Below are positions 1-11,676 of a stretch of DNA of 64,000 nt, one piece after another; positions within the stretch are counted from its first letter, which is position 1, and each line of letters begins with the position of its first letter. Below the pieces are notes generated by a model, which did no database searches, was not told where the DNA came from, and was given only the letters and a program-made list of their open reading frames with translations. The stretch spans positions 1 through 64,000 of the forward strand of contig CAJNOQ010000187.1 in NCBI GenBank assembly GCA_905250885.1, written 5' to 3'. The DNA comes from Didymodactylos carnosus. Taxonomy: Eukaryota; Rotifera; Eurotatoria; Philodinida; Philodinidae. Position numbers and translations under genes: made by a program.

Positions 1-1794
1 AAAACATAAATACACTAAAATAGAATACAAGAAAACACTGTACATTACCTGCATAACTTTTGGTAAAATTGATTTATCAAAATGATCTTCAAGTGTTGGT
101 TCGCTATAATCGCGTTGATAAACAACATCAGTTTTATCCTATAAAAGAGAATTGTTTAATAAATAAAAATAAATTTATGTACTCAAACACATTTACCATA
201 AAAAATGCACCACGATGATAATATTTTTGTAAAAATTTATATTTGGCTTTTGGTGCTTTATTAACAAAAACTTTCGGATTAGCTTTATACTCAGCATGAC
301 GTTCTTCCTCTGTCATATTGCGTAAACGTTCAATTTCTTGTTGCTCACGTTCTCGTCTAAAACAAAATTTTAAGTGATTACTAATGGTTGAGAGTATCCA
401 TAATAATGGGTATAAAAAAAGTGTGAGCATAGATATTTGATAACTATTAAAATTAATATTGAATAATGAATACATACTGTTCTCGTTCTTCTCGATCACG
501 TTTCAAACGTTTTAATTCTCGTAATTTCCATAGATCATAATCAGCTTCATCACCTTCATCATCCGTATTAAAATCACATTCTACACGATCATCTTCTTCT
601 TTTTGTTTTTGACGATCTTTTCGTATGAGATCTTCAATCATCTAGAATATTTAATAATGTCTTTCAGTTTTAGCTATTTATTTTTATGAAGATAATTTAC
701 TTTTTGTGTTTGTAATTTTCGTTGATCAGCCATACGTTTACGTTCCATTTCTAATTGTATTTCATGTTTTTCTTCCGCCTCACGTTCTGCTACTGTACGA
801 CGATCATTTCTAAAATGTTGAATTAAAAAAATTAACTATTGTGAGATGATGTTTGTTTTCCTTCTGCTAATAAAACATACTTTCGAACAAACACTGGTTT
901 TAATCGTGCTTTATCTTCATCTTCTTCTTCATCAGTTTCAGATTCTTCATACTCGGATTCTTCATCGTCCTTTTCAATTTGTGCTGCTTCTTCTTCAACT
1001 TCCAAAAGTTCCTAATAGAATGATTCAATTATTTATCGAATACTTAGCGATAATATAATGATTAAAGAAGAAGAGAAAATGTTTTGATTCAAGTTTTATA
1101 TACCTCTTCTTTAATTTTGTCTTTTGCTTTTAGTCTTAATAGTTGTCGTCGTTTTTCTAATTCACTTTCGTCTAATTCTTCATCTTCATCTGACTCAATA
1201 TCAACTTTTGTTCGATTTACTAATGCTGAAGCTGCTATTCTTTCGTTCTCTTCGTCCTGTTCGTCATCATCATCGTTACTTTCTTGCAATATTTGTGGAT
1301 CCATCACTTCACGATGACGAAGTATTCTTTATAAAAGAAAAAAAAATAAATAAATATAAACAGAAAATAATTAAAAAGAAAAGACAAACCGGTCATTTTC
1401 ATCGTCATCGGCATTGAATTCTCGTCCTTGTAAACGACGTATTCGACGATCGTTCATTTCAACGAATGTGACGGAATCCGATTTGATTTCCTCTTGTTCT
1501 TGTTCTTCTTCTTCATAGTCATTTAATGCTGAAGCATAGTCAGGTCTTAAAAGAATAATAGTACTTGTATCATTCATTAATAGTCTTTACTCAAATCTTG
1601 CATACCGTTTTCCAGCAACATATCGATGTACTTTTACTTTTTGTGTAACAAGTTGTCCTAAATTATAAGAGAAAAATAGCCGTTTGATGTCATGTTTCTA
1701 AATTTATTAAGTTACCTTTGGCATTTTTTGTTAAAATTGCACCCGCAGTAGAAAGCGACGGTGGCTTGTAGAATCCTTCGTCGATATCGATCAT
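1..1794 (-). CDS. MFAP1: MFAP1 spliceosome-associated protein (3' end off the left edge)
   Basis: Nine exons are visible and join in frame: 1716-1794, 1606-1657, 1390-1545, 1104-1326, 881-1011, 701-809, 478-641, 197-356 and 49-138, giving 388 codons from ATG at 1794. Vertebrate MFAP1 has about 439 residues, so roughly 50 C-terminal residues lie outside. Recognisable stretches in order are [16 protein letters not shown], a long Asp/Glu-rich middle, [37 protein letters not shown], then [20 protein letters not shown] and [15 protein letters not shown], all typical of this highly conserved nuclear protein. In other animals MFAP1 is a pre-mRNA splicing factor that joins the spliceosomal B complex with PRP38. 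Introns are about 50-80 bp with normal GT-AG ends. Nothing looks broken. The start is chosen because [19 protein letters not shown] is the first open stretch and the family begins with a similar short leader. Confidence 0.95.
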
Positions 1795-2232
1795 ATTTAG
1801 AACAATGTATACGTAAATCTAAAACATAAACAATGGTAATGATGAAAATTTATTATACAAAAGAGACTTTGTGTATCTGTTTGTAAGATTGAACAAAGAG
1901 GAGAAAGAACGACTGTGTAAGAGGATCAAACGTTTGATGATAAATTATACCTATTCCTTGTGGTGCAGTTTGTCTTATGCGAAAAAATAAAATAAAATAT
2001 TCATGCACTAACAAACAATATTTTATTAAGAGCAGCGAATATCTATCAATCTGGTTTTCATTACAAATCCTTAGTAAAGAACTGAAAATTATTATTGATC
2101 CTGACTCAAATGTGTGTCCGTATGTGTGAGTGAGGCAAGATGTTAAGAACTTTAAGGTTAAGGTTGTTCGCGAACATATGTAAAAGACACATTTTCTTTT
2201 ATTATTTTTTTCAATAATTAGAATAGTGCATT
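1795..2232. other. MFAP1 upstream spacer
   Basis: AT-rich sequence upstream of the MFAP1 start. It presumably holds the MFAP1 promoter and 5' UTR, but I see no coding stretch and no clear core promoter element. Confidence 0.4.
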
Positions 2233-3425
2233 CACTAGTCGACGTTCTTGAAATTACTTTTTAAGGATTCTTATGTCTTATAAATTCTTGAAGGAATCTT
2301 TGTCTATGATTTTTCGTTTCAAGATCTTGCAAAGAAAACAAATTTGACTGATTCTTTCAGGAATTATGTGACTGTCTTCTTCAAGAATTTATCAGATCTT
2401 TTTTCTTACGGAATCTTTTCTTGAAAATCTTTAAACGTTCTTGTAATATTAGATCACTTTTGCATGTATGATTACAAATAGAAACTTATAAAATTTCGAA
2501 GAAAAAGTTTCTGTCTATGGTCATAAGCAGACTTTTTAATAAAGGAAAGTTAGTATGTGAGTAAATCTTTTCCTTTTATCGATGTTAGTGCAAAACAAAT
2601 AAATAGATAGACAACTAAACAATTTCAGTGAACATATTAACTACTAAATAGTAGCCTTGAATGGGTTATTACTAACTTGTGAGGAGCAGATGAGATTTTA
2701 TTCTACGAGTTTTATAACGTTTAATTCATCAAGATGACAGCTGTTACAGAAGTGTAGAAGAGATTTGTGAAACTGGCGAAGGGAGACAAGGGCAGAAGAA
2801 TACAATAGTTCGTAAACAGATGAATGAGACTCTAAAACAGAATAAAAGACTAAATTGGATAATGTGATGGAGAATAAAAACGACAGTACCTAAAAGATAA
2901 AAATGCGAAATTATGAAAGACTAAATCTTTTTTTTTTATTTGGTTCTTTTAAAGGTGTTTGTCTCTTTTTGTTAAACTGTTTTATACCTTGTTGTTTCTT
3001 TTAAAGATGTGTGTTTGTTTGTTTATAATATGTTTAAACTTTATCTCTCTACTGTGTCATGAAAGCGGGCAATAGGCCTGGTCATGTCTTCCGCAATAAA
3101 TCATCATCATCATGAAAGACTAAATGCACATACTAAGTTCCTCTTTTATACATCGGGTTAATCTATTTTCGTTTATCACCAAAGCCTTAACTGTCTACTA
3201 ACTAGAGTGTATCACTATGGTGGATTGTCTGTCTTCATGACCTAAGTTCTGTGCTCTGTCTGCACGTGTATAGCGTCTCTATATATAAAGATATACGAAA
3301 AATCTCAAAGAATCTTGACGGAATACTCAAGACAAGAATAGTCAAGAAAAAAAAGACAAGATTCCTTCAAGAATTTATAAGACATTAGAATCCTTAAAAA
3401 ATAATTTCAAGAACGTCGACTAGTG
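2233..3425. mobile_element. Non-autonomous DNA transposon with about 73-bp terminal inverted repeats
   Basis: The left end begins CACTAGTCGACGTTCTTGAA and the right end is its reverse complement. The match continues for about 73 bp with a handful of differences. The 1.19-kb interior has no open reading frame worth the name, and shorter AAGAATTT-like pieces recur inward from both ends. I could not fix a target duplication, so the superfamily is open. A retroposon sits inside it (2927-3111). Confidence 0.75.
2927..3111 (+). mobile_element. Short retroposon (LINE 3' end or SINE) nested in the inverted-repeat element
   Basis: A 185-bp insertion is flanked by a perfect 14-bp direct repeat, ATGAAAGACTAAAT, at 2913-2926 and 3112-3125. 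It ends with GCAATAAATCATCATCATC, a trinucleotide tail of the kind seen at the 3' ends of several LINE families and their SINE partners. No reverse-transcriptase coding is left. Long target duplications and a simple-repeat tail fit target-primed reverse transcription. Whether it is a 5'-truncated LINE or a SINE cannot be told from one copy. Confidence 0.7.
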
Positions 3426-3644
3426 ATATTCTTCTTGTCATTTTGTTTCCTGACGATGATAACAGTAAGTCATCGAAAGCTCGAATAAAATCACAGTGGA
3501 TTTAGAAACATCCTAATATGTATTTCATAGCAATCATATACTCAAGGATGAGACAAGATGTTGTCTGAATTTACTAATAATATAAAATATAGTTGTACAA
3601 GCATTTCCTTGTCTTTCATTCGGGTCTTTCATCAGTCAAGACCT

Positions 3645-3770
3645 GGGGCCTGTTTCTTAAAAAAACTTAAGTAGAAAATCTTACTTAAGTCAAAAAAGAC
3701 AAAGACTTTTTTGGACTTAAGTTTGACTTAAGTCAGATTTTCTACTTAAGTTTTTTAAGAAACAGGCCCC
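3645..3770. mobile_element. Foldback MITE, GGGGCCTGTTTCTTAAA ends
   Basis: Near-perfect palindrome of 126 bp. The arms run from GGGGCCTGTTTCTTAAAA to its complement and contain several CTTAAGT words. The loop is about 25 bp. It has no coding potential. Target duplication is unclear. Confidence 0.75.
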
Positions 3771-3928
3771 TGAAAGCTTTAATCCCTTTATCTTCAACTT
3801 CGAACAACTTGTGAAATCACTTAGTTCTCTATGGACAAATATCATAAAACCAACATGTAACTCACACAACCAGATAATAGTAGGAGATTTTCACCTGTCA
3901 GACGGACAAGTTTACTTTTATTAGAGAA

Positions 3929-4054
3929 CTAGCAGATAAAGAGATATCTCTTTTCACACATGCATATCTTTCGTTTCTATTGACTCGCCGAGATGAAAAA
4001 ATATGCCGCACATGAGATATCTTATGTGGAAAGTGATATCTCCTTATTTGCTAG
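3929..4054. mobile_element. Small MITE with TA-flanked inverted repeats
   Basis: Ends CTAGCAGATAAAGAGATATC and its imperfect complement pair over about 32 bp, and TA lies at both borders, consistent with a Tc1/mariner-type target. The interior (around 3961-4025) is repeated near 33897-34010, so this is a dispersed family. Confidence 0.6.
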
Positions 4055-4122
4055 ATTCCTATTAGCAGAAGTTATAGATTCAGTTAATACTTCAATCTGA
4101 TTAAATCGATTAACTATATGTA

Positions 4123-4243
4123 TATGCACCGTCCCGAAATGTTACGGTAAATGTGTAACAATTTCATGCTAAAAGTTGTTGATTGTCACACTTTCAACAT
4201 TTCATTGTTACACAATTATCGTAACATTTCGGGAGTGTGTATA
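4123..4243. mobile_element. Small MITE with CCCGAAATGTTACG inverted repeats
   Basis: About 38 bp at each end pair with each other: TATGCACCGTCCCGAAATGT on the left against TATACACACTCCCGAAATGT read from the right. TATA dinucleotides lie at both borders. Total 121 bp, no coding. Confidence 0.65.
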
Positions 4244-5462
4244 TGGACAGTTAGATTGTCGCTTTTTTGTAAGTGTTATTTGCTAATTTTTGAACCCATT
4301 GGCTCAAACTATGTTGACCTCTTAAAACTTGCTTTTTCATAATGCATAACTATCTCGGTTATTGTCTTACTATCCTAGAAAGATTTATTCTAGTTGTAAT
4401 GTTTCTAATTTTGTTTCAGTAACTTGAACGGTGGTATTTCATGCTTTTATTTAAACTATCATCAAAGTATTTAATGATTTTACGAATAAATCTCCGCAAG
4501 CATGGTAGACCTGTTTTCTATAATTTTGTAGAATTAAAAAACGTTTTCTCTTTCTACGTTATTAAACGTAATTTTTAATCGTCAATTAACGTATCACTAA
4601 GCCACGATAATCGATTGGCTTTAAGGAATATAATCTTTACTAAGAATCGGAACAAACAGTTTAATCAGATTTTGTATGATAATGCGTGCGGGGACTCAAC
4701 GAATTTCAGGGTTGCAGGCAGAGGATCTTGGGTGAACGATTTCCAAGTTAAAAGAGACTTTCGAATCTTTTCGCTGATGGGTCTTCTTTGAAAATTTTCT
4801 GATCAGTGTTTTAATGACAATTTTGAGCTAAATACAGATTCACGGTTTAGCGTCGTATTTGCAGATTTTTTCTGCCACTAGTGCAGAGTACACATATGTG
4901 TCTATGCACTTTGTGTACTCAGGTGTTTTCTATCACTAAAAAACACTATCGCTTGACGAAAAGTAAAGACGTCATTTGAATTTAAAAAAATTAAGGAGAT
5001 AGGGATAAATCTTTTACTTTTTGAGAAACATACAGAAAATATTGTATTGTCTGGTATCTCATTAAGCGCAAAAGTAAACAACTTGTCTTAATTTATACCT
5101 TACTCTCTCGAAATAAAAGTTAAATTCACTTCTTAGGACGTATTTAATTTATGTGTTCAAAGGCATTTTTGCATTTTTTGAAAATATTCAGAAAAACGGT
5201 TTTACAAAGTTACTAAGATGAATAGCAGATATCAGCTAAATGTCTTAAAAGCTAGCAAGAGATCAGCTAAGGTAAAAAATTTGAGCCTAATACGGAGTGT
5301 TCGAATTACTTTTTAATTTACATTGCAGTTGTTATCTTTCTGAGTATGACTTAGAAAAAGTATTCTGTTGTCCAGAAGTAGTAAATGTTTTTTTTATCGT
5401 GTAGGTAGCCTCTGTAGTAAACCATACACATCTGATTTTTCCGTTATATTTTTTTCTTTTGT
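4244..5462. other. Spacer upstream of hnRNP K
   Basis: AT-rich and without an open frame I trust. The last few hundred bases should include the hnRNP K promoter and leader. A pyrimidine-rich run just before 5463 could also be a splice acceptor of an untranslated first exon. Confidence 0.35.
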
Positions 5463-7463
5463 ATGAACATTTTAGATTTTTCTTGTGAAGAAGGAGCCAT
5501 TATACCGAAAATGAATTCTTCGGACGATACTACTTTGGAGAATAATCAAAATCCTAGCACCAGTGACAATAACACGAGTCAGAATAACTATTTATCACCA
5601 TTAGATCGACGAAAACGTTTGCCAAATTCGTCTCAATGTGAGATTCGAATATTAATGACGTCGAAAGACGCTGGCGCGATAATTGGAAAAGGTGGAAGTT
5701 CAATACAAAAGTTACGTTCCGATTACAAGTGTACAATTCAAATACCCGATTGCTCATCTCCCGAACGAGTGTTGATTATATCAGGTAAAAATCTTATTTA
5801 ACACAAATAATTTTTACACTTTTATAAAATTATCTTTTTCTATCAGAACAAGAAGTAGTTGCTAAATTTTTATTGTTATATTCCTTCAGATGAAGAACCA
5901 ATAGTTAGTTTCTTGTACTATCAGTAGCATATATTCAAAAATATGTTTTAATCGTTCAAACGAAGAGATATTCGTATTTTTCATACATTAATAAGTGCAA
6001 GAGATAGATTATTTTTTCTAAGATTTTTGTCTTGTACTACTAGATATTTATTTTACGTACTTCTTAGGTGATTACGAACAGTGTTTTGATTGTCTACAAC
6101 AAATTGTTCCAACTCTAATTGATCTATTCCGTTCATCAAATTCTCGTCGACGAAATTCAACAATTGATCAACCGCAACAAACTGATAATAATAATGGTGA
6201 TGAAAATTCCACTCAACAACAACAACAACAACAACAACAACCATGTGAAGTTCGTTTATTAGTACATCAAATATATTGTGGTGCAATTATTGGCAAGGGT
6301 GGCGAACGAATTAAAGAATTACGAGCTAAATATAATTTAGATATTAAAGTATTTTCAAGATGTTGTCCCATGAGTAATGAGCGAGTGGTATCTCTGCGTG
6401 GAAAATCAGACGATATCATCGAATGTATTAAACATCTATATACGCTAATGGAAACATCGACACAACAACAACAACGAACACCGCCACCAGTAAGACATTA
6501 TGATCCACATAATTTTGATATTTATATAGCCAATGAATATGGTAAGTAACATACTATTTTGAATGTGAATTTTTATTTTCATTCAAAGTAGACCAGAAAT
6601 ACACATCAGATAAATTTTAACTTTATGACCATTGAACGTTTGCATTGTATTAGATTTTTATCTTTCTCTGAACACCTTTAATGCGTTAAGATCGACTTTC
6701 TCTGTTTGAGTTTTGACTAGGATATGAGAAAGATCTATATTTGTTCTCTTTTCAGGTAGTTTTCTGTTTAATGGAATGCCGTCAAATGGTTATGGAATGA
6801 ATGTTGGTGGTCGACCCTTTCGTGATATGATGCCCGTGGCACCTGGAATGTACCATTTACCACCGTTACTCAATTATGGTTCGAGAAATTTTCGCTCAAT
6901 GATTACATCAACACAAGTTTGTGCATTCTGTTTATTTCTATTGAATCAGAATATTCCTTTTAAAATCTTTTGCGTTATCGTGACAGAAACTCTTATTTGA
7001 AGTTAAATAGCCATGTGTATTTAAAGATTGTTTTATCATTGACCTTAAAAAATTTTATGACTTCATTTTAAGCGTTTTGATTATACTTCAACGTTTGAAT
7101 GCTTTTCTCAGGTTTTAAGCAACGTTCTAACTTTTGAGCATACATTTTGAATATATTATCTGTATATCAGAGTTGTAATCTGATCGTTATTGCTCTTTTT
7201 TCTAGGTGACCCTTCCGAACGAATTAGTTGGTGCAATTATGGGACCACGTGGTCGAAAAATTCAAGAAATTCGTCAACAAACAAACGCAAATATAATTGT
7301 TGATGATCAGCAGATCGGAGGAAGTGGTGGTAGTACTTTGGGTAATAATGGTTTAAATGCAACGGATCGTATAATAACGATCGAAGGTACTCCTGATCAA
7401 ATACATCGTGCACAAATGCTTTTACAACAAGCTGTTAGGCAATCAGGATTGTGGCGATCGTAG
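5463..7463 (+). CDS. HNRNPK: hnRNP K-like protein with three KH domains
   Basis: Four exons join in frame: 5463-5784, 6068-6541, 6756-6916 and 7206-7463, giving 404 residues. KH1 starts at CEIRILMTSKDAGAIIGKGG, KH2 at CEVRLLVHQIYCGAIIGKGG and KH3 at VTLPNELVGAIMGPRGRKIQ. Each has the GxxG RNA-binding loop (GKGG, GKGG, GPRG). The junction TQ/VTLPNELVGAI parallels the start of KH3 in vertebrate hnRNP K, and ECIKHLYTLME closes KH2 as in that protein. The family binds poly(C) RNA and single-stranded DNA and acts in splicing, translation and transcription. A CAA run (6213-6242) encodes a short polyglutamine between KH1 and KH2. The linker before KH3 is much shorter than in vertebrates, with little RGG or proline-rich sequence. 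ATG 5511 in the same frame is an alternative start. Human hnRNP K has 463 residues. Confidence 0.93.
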
Positions 7464-10083
7464 TTTGCGATCGAGTTATTTTTATCTGTTTTCTTTTCTT
7501 TTGTTTTTCTTTCTTTTAGAACAAATTTGATGTCGTTGTAACTCAGTTCTTACATTTTTTCTTTTGCTTTGTTTACTTATACACTCTGTTTTGATTTTTT
7601 ACTGTAGGTTAATGCCACGTTTGCACAAACACGCACACCACACACATACTGCGATTGTTTTTTGTATAATAGATGTTGTTGTAATGTGACTTTTTTTAAT
7701 TCGACTTCGTTTTTATTAAAAACAACACGAACTAGTTTTATAGCGAACACAAAAATAAATTGCTTTATTTACTTATCTGCCGCATGAAAAGACAGTAGCT
7801 ATATTAGACTACATATTCTTTACAAACAAATTTTTCGAAGCAGCAGTTATAAACTTTTTATAGTTCAATTTTTAAAATATTTATGGATATTTACTTGTAT
7901 TACCCTGAATATTTAGAATTTTAACTCCAGGTAAGCTTCTTCGATTAATTACGTATGAATACTAGCTACTAAAGGTTTCTTTTGTCAAATGACGATAAAG
8001 TGAACGACGCTGAAGATTCACAAACAATTTTTTATCATATTCGTATTTCGCAAGTGAGAGGAAAGAGAAACTGTAAGATTGAGGGAACTGTTAAGCTTGA
8101 AGCATCCGAGTTTGCTTTAAACCACAATACCATTGAATTGAATTAGTTATCAACGGTAAAAACATAAAGGGCGCAGAATTTGAATTTTACAACTGCACAA
8201 AAAAATTTGTATTAATCCATTGTATTTTTATGTGTTGATTTCAAGAACGAAGTTAATATAACTTTTTGAAAATTACAGTAGTTCATTGTCTGCTGCTTTC
8301 GTTCAATCTCTCTATGTTTGTATCAGCATGTCGAATTTAGTTTTTTATCTCGATCATTTTTATACTGCATGATATTATCAAATAAGATCACCTTTTTTTT
8401 ATCTCAATAGAGTAGAAGAATTAAAGATTTTGAAGTAAAAGTTTCAGAGATGTGTGTTTGTGATCCATGAGATTTTCTAGTCATACAAAGATTTATCGTG
8501 TTTTAGAGGAATGAGGCAGATTTTTATATGAAAATAAAAATTTGTACTCTACGTTTCAAAATTAAAATGATATTTGGAAAGAAACAAAAGCAGCTGATAC
8601 CAGAACAAAAAGAGAAAAAGGGTAGGCATGAAAAGGATAGATAGTGTTAGATGCATTTTGAAACGCCAGGGAAGGTATGTTTACAACTGGGATTTTACGA
8701 AGAAAACAGATGCACTATTAATGCTGAGTTTTGATCTACAGTAGGTATGCATCAGTCACAGTTAACTGTAATTTTAAAACTACCACTGTACTACTAAACT
8801 GTTGGAAAAAAGCGAACACAGTTTAATTATGAAAGTGATTTCGTGTTCTCATATTGATTCTTTTAATGAATTGCACTAAGATGTATTTATATATTATTTT
8901 TACTACAAAGTTTGTGCTCTCTGTGTTTCTCAAGTGTTAAAATTACAGTAATTCTTTAAGTCCCCAAGGCTTTAATGCTTGGTTTTGCGTCACTCTCTTA
9001 TGAAAGTGGAACATATGAGACCTCAATCGCGACTTTCTCACGCTCGAAAAAATTTGCTTTTCGTTTTTAAAAAAGTTAAGTTTAAATTTAAAATCAAAAT
9101 TTGAAAAAATTATTTTTTCCAAAATTCCCATTTTGAACCAAAGACCGAACACATTTAAGTTTAGACCATTAGGTTTGAGGAAGTTGAGACAGAAAATGAG
9201 CTCAGATGTTGACGAAAATCAAGAGTGACCAGGAAAACGAGCCCGAAATCCTAGCAACATATGAGCTTTTGTTTTGTACCATCAACAGCCGACAATTTAA
9301 ACAATAATTTCTTCAGCTGATATAATTTGAAAGAGCACACCGTCCTACATATTTCTGAAAAGTTGTTGGATAAGAAGCTTTTTCTAAAGTACCTAAAAGA
9401 ATTAAATTGAAAAATTAAATTTTTTCGAAAATAGTCTTCATTTTAAAATGTAAAGATTTCGGCTAGCATAAAACATAAAGAAAATATTTTTTTTAGCATT
9501 CGATAGCCAATTCAATTCTCTACAACCGATAGGAGATTAGTTTTTTCAAATAATGTTTGTTATAATGATAACGTCAATGTCCATTTGAATGGACACTGAA
9601 CCTTAAAGGGCTAAAGTTCAAAGACGTTACATGTTAAACACGACCATTTTCTTACGTACGAATTTGAAAAGGTAAAATTTAAGTTTTATTTTTTAATTTT
9701 TTCTGACAGTTATGAGCAATTTCTATTATCAAATGTATTAGTGTTAACTGAAGGAATTTTGTAGTTACAGTTAACTGTAACTATTGTATATCAAATCTGC
9801 ACAATTAATAGGAACATTCTTACTCTAATGCTTCTATTATAAGTCGAGCAGAGGTTTTGAAAATTTCAAAGAACGAAGTTTCTTAAAAAGATAATTTCTT
9901 GCATGAGAGTAATTTCATGCACTACATAAAATTTCATTTTGAGTTTCGGACTTGTGTTGATCAAATGTTAGTTGTTCTTTACACAAAAGTATTCTAGAAA
10001 GGAAGATTTTGTGAGATATGCAGCTTGACTATGTTTAACTACGAGCTAATGATTGTTTTTTAATATGTTATCTAAATAATCTT
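7464..10083. other. hnRNP K 3' UTR and spacer
   Basis: A polyadenylation signal AATAAA lies at 7754-7759, about 290 bp after the hnRNP K stop. Beyond it the sequence is AT-rich and I see no gene. The palindromic word ACAGTTAACTGTAA occurs near 8758 and again near 9768, without further shared flanks. Confidence 0.4.
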
Positions 10084-10540
10084 TTGTTAGTAATTTCTTT
10101 CTACGAAATTTTCGCAATTCGACCATGCAATAGCCAACACCAGAGGAAGAGTTTAAGAGGTTTAAGATCTGAAATTACCTTTCAGAAAAAAGAAGAATCA
10201 CCAGAGAAAAACGCAGAATCATATTTTTACTCCTTATCTTCATTTTATTATACATTTCCAACCAAACCATAATACTACTATGATAGTAGTATCATCATTC
10301 AAATTTCAGACATAACAAAAAATTTTTTACATTTTTCTCATATTATCTGTTCTATAAACAAATCAATACTACACTTTACCAACTGAGCAATGTATCTAGA
10401 CTAACAAAGTAGAATGATAGTATGGATCTAATTTCAGGCATGTACCCTGCGACTATGTAATAAACCAACACCAGAGGAAGATCTGAAAGCGAAATTTCTA
10501 CGAAATTTTCGCAATCCGTCGAGCAGCTAGATAGAGACGA
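10084..10540 (+). repeat. Shuffled pair of coding-like repeats (relic)
   Basis: Two blocks occur twice in opposite order: CCAACACCAGAGGAAGA (near 10136 and 10467) and CTACGAAATTTTCGCAAT (near 10103 and 10499). The second copy reads openly as KPTPEEDLKAKFLRNFRNPS before a stop. The arrangement suggests a decayed, partly tandem coding segment. No family recognised. Confidence 0.35.
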
Positions 10541-10657
10541 ATGAGTTTTTGATCTCCTTGTAAACTTTACACAGCTAAATTTTCGTTTTATTCTTTTCTT
10601 AAAATAAGTTCTTGTCACTAAGCTTGAATCATTTTTAGTCTATATCAAAAAATTTTC

Positions 10658-11230
10658 ATGTATGAGGCTTTGATTAAAGTCAGTCAAGTATTGTTGATAT
10701 CGTCTATACTCTATTTAATATTGTTACATAAAAATGTTCGATGTCAAAATGCAGTAAACGATTCTCTTCTATTACTTAATAAAACATCATTCTCCATATT
10801 ATTACAAAATAGTCTCAAACATCCCTATTCTTTGTACGATATATCAACACTAAATTGGAGTAAAAAAAAATATTCAAAATGGGAAAAAAAACGTCAAAAA
10901 TTGAAAAAATATTGTAAAAATTATCATCATAAACTAACGTTTTATCAATGTTTATTAATGTATGAATTTTGGTTACAAATCGATAAACATTTGATGACAA
11001 ATACATGTCCTATTGGTATCTTTGAATCTTATTGTACATTTTCACAAGTGAGAGTAACCAAAGCCGATACACAACGTCAAATATGTGAAAAAATTCAACT
11101 GACCAATGATTGTTTACTCAAATTATATCAGAATAATATTTGTAAAAAAATAAGTCCAATGTCAAACAAATATAAACGATTCTTTCAACGTGAATTTCCA
11201 CATTGTTCAATTACTGAACACGATAGTTGA
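10658..11230 (+). CDS. Predicted secreted cysteine-rich protein, unknown family
   Basis: An uninterrupted 190-residue frame without introns. Residues 1-29 look like a signal peptide: a short charged start, then VLLISSILYLILLHK, with a likely cut near VRCQ. The mature part carries eight cysteines spread over about 130 residues (in KYCKN, YQCLL, NTCPI, SYCTF, QICEK, NDCLL, NICKK and PHCSI), an even number that suits disulfide pairing, and is rich in Lys, Tyr and Asn. Two NxT/S sequons (NDS, NKT) lie near the N-terminus. I do not recognise the family. It sits between hnRNP K and the receptor with no sign of co-transcription. Codon use matches its neighbours and the frame is far longer than expected by chance in such AT-rich DNA, so I take it as real. 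Confidence 0.7.
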   Translation: MYEALIKVSQVLLISSILYLILLHKNVRCQNAVNDSLLLLNKTSFSILLQNSLKHPYSLYDISTLNWSKKKYSKWEKKRQKLKKYCKNYHHKLTFYQCLLMYEFWLQIDKHLMTNTCPIGIFESYCTFSQVRVTKADTQRQICEKIQLTNDCLLKLYQNNICKKISPMSNKYKRFFQREFPHCSITEHDS

Positions 11231-11676
11231 ATGAAGTTAGAAACAGTATAGCAGTCAGTTAGAAAAAAGCAATTAGAAGCGAACAATGACTTACCCATTA
11301 TTTACATTAACCATAAATATTAGAAAATACATAGACTGACTGTATTAATTATCTGAATTTCTGTATTTAACGCAATTATTATTCATAATTTTTTTTTAAA
11401 ATCTATAGTCAAAAATCAATCTCTAATTGATTGTGTCTTTTAACATTGTAAAATTGTCTCATTTCCTTTTTAATAGTATTGTTATTGATTTTTACATGAT
11501 TAAAAAAACAAACAGGAAATGAGCTTGACATTTAACAGCAGTGGAATATTTTTTTAAAAAAAAGCGAAAAAAAAAACATAGTGCCTAGTATTAAAAATGT
11601 GACGTATGTATGACAAAAAATAGAAAGAAAGCAAGAGAGATACAAAAAAGAAAAAAGCGAAAACTGAACAAAAAGT

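Noticed and set aside
4151-4342. Open frame of 63 codons
   Set aside because: It starts inside a MITE and has no coding character.
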